DNA from: Oxalobacteraceae bacterium
GTDB taxonomy: Bacteria > Pseudomonadota > Gammaproteobacteria > Burkholderiales > Burkholderiaceae_D
Direction: 5' to 3'
DNA length: 6,500 nt
NCBI GenBank assembly: GCA_947446335.1
Contig: CANFGA010000188.1
Coordinates: 1-6,500 of the forward strand
Shown: piece after piece, positions 6,221 to 6,500 of the stretch
How positions within the stretch are numbered: position 1 is the stretch's first letter
Layout: each line of letters starts with the position of its first letter
Program-made: the position numbers and the translations under genes
Notes under the pieces: model-generated
What the model saw: only the letters and a program-made list of their open reading frames with translations
Told to the model about the DNA's origin: nothing
The model's database searches: none

Positions 6221-6500
6221 TCAATAAGCAGAATGTTCGTTGGCCTCGATGTGCGCTGCCGTCACCTTGCCGCGCATCACCCGATAAGCCCACGACGTGT
6301 AGATCACGATCAACGGCAGCAAGATCAGCGTGGCCCAGAACATGATGGCCAGGCTCATGTGGCTGGCGACGCTATCCCACACCGTCAAGCTGGCGTCAGG
6401 CATGATCGACGACGGCATGATGAACGGGAACATCGAGGCGCCGGCGGTGCCGATCACGCCGACCACAGCCAGCGACGAGGCCACAAACGCCGTCAAGGTC
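6221..6500 (-). CDS. cydB: Cytochrome bd quinol oxidase subunit II (CydB), C-terminal part
   Basis: The last 92 residues of CydB, the structural partner of haem-bearing CydA in the inner-membrane quinol oxidase that reduces oxygen to water with high affinity under low oxygen. The 5' end lies beyond position 6500, so the gene is cut by the window, not broken. Visible family landmarks are the strongly conserved FPFIMPSSIMPDASLTVWD, a hydrophobic helix (MFWATLILLPLIVIYTSWAY) and the C-terminal cytosolic tail ending IEANEHSAY, close to E. coli's IERNTHSLY. The reading frame is open to the window edge with no stop. An ATG is not visible because the internal codon at 6494-6496 is TTG and the protein continues upstream. 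Confidence 0.95.
   Translation of the reverse strand, partial: TLTAFVASSLAVVGVIGTAGASMFPFIMPSSIMPDASLTVWDSVASHMSLAIMFWATLILLPLIVIYTSWAYRVMRGKVTAAHIEANEHSAY

Overview
The window reads as a chromosomal housekeeping segment of a GC-rich Gram-negative bacterium. The cydB-cydX-ybgE order, the proteobacterial RecQ and TrmB architectures and the overall codon character suggest a betaproteobacterium, perhaps Burkholderiales/Oxalobacteraceae. That placement is inference from protein character, not from a database comparison. I see no rRNA, tRNA, CRISPR array, insertion sequence or prophage gene.

Layout. Two genes lie on the + strand: uppP (undecaprenyl-diphosphate phosphatase, 25-870), followed by a hairpin-plus-T-tract terminator, and recQ (RecQ helicase, about 1001-2836). 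Everything else is on the - strand. Read in its direction of transcription from the right edge, this is: the C-terminal part of cydB (cut by the window end), cydX (41 residues, 6055-6180), ybgE (5765-6058), a single-domain rhodanese (5311-5691), a class I SAM-dependent methyltransferase (4628-5260), a Dps-type ferritin (4044-4541), a small CX2C/CX2C zinc-ribbon protein (3642-3863) and trmB (tRNA m7G46 methyltransferase, 2833-3555). recQ and trmB converge and share the four bases of their stop codons.

Functions. cydB, cydX and ybgE form the distal end of a cytochrome bd quinol oxidase operon; cydX and ybgE overlap by ATGA and are very probably translationally coupled. The rhodanese and methyltransferase follow on the same strand with short gaps (73 and about 50 bases) and good Shine-Dalgarno sequences, so they may be co-transcribed or form their own sulfur/methyl-transfer pair. 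dps has its own gap with candidate -10 boxes and ends in a strong hairpin, so it looks like a separate stress-response unit. Downstream of it is an AT-rich 180-base gap holding an 18-base direct repeat and a nested palindrome, which lead into the zinc-ribbon gene.

The most notable items are the unannotatably short cydX, the unnamed zinc-ribbon protein with its AT-rich repeat-bearing upstream region, and several possible operator-like repeats. I found no convincing evidence of a wholly new multi-gene system.
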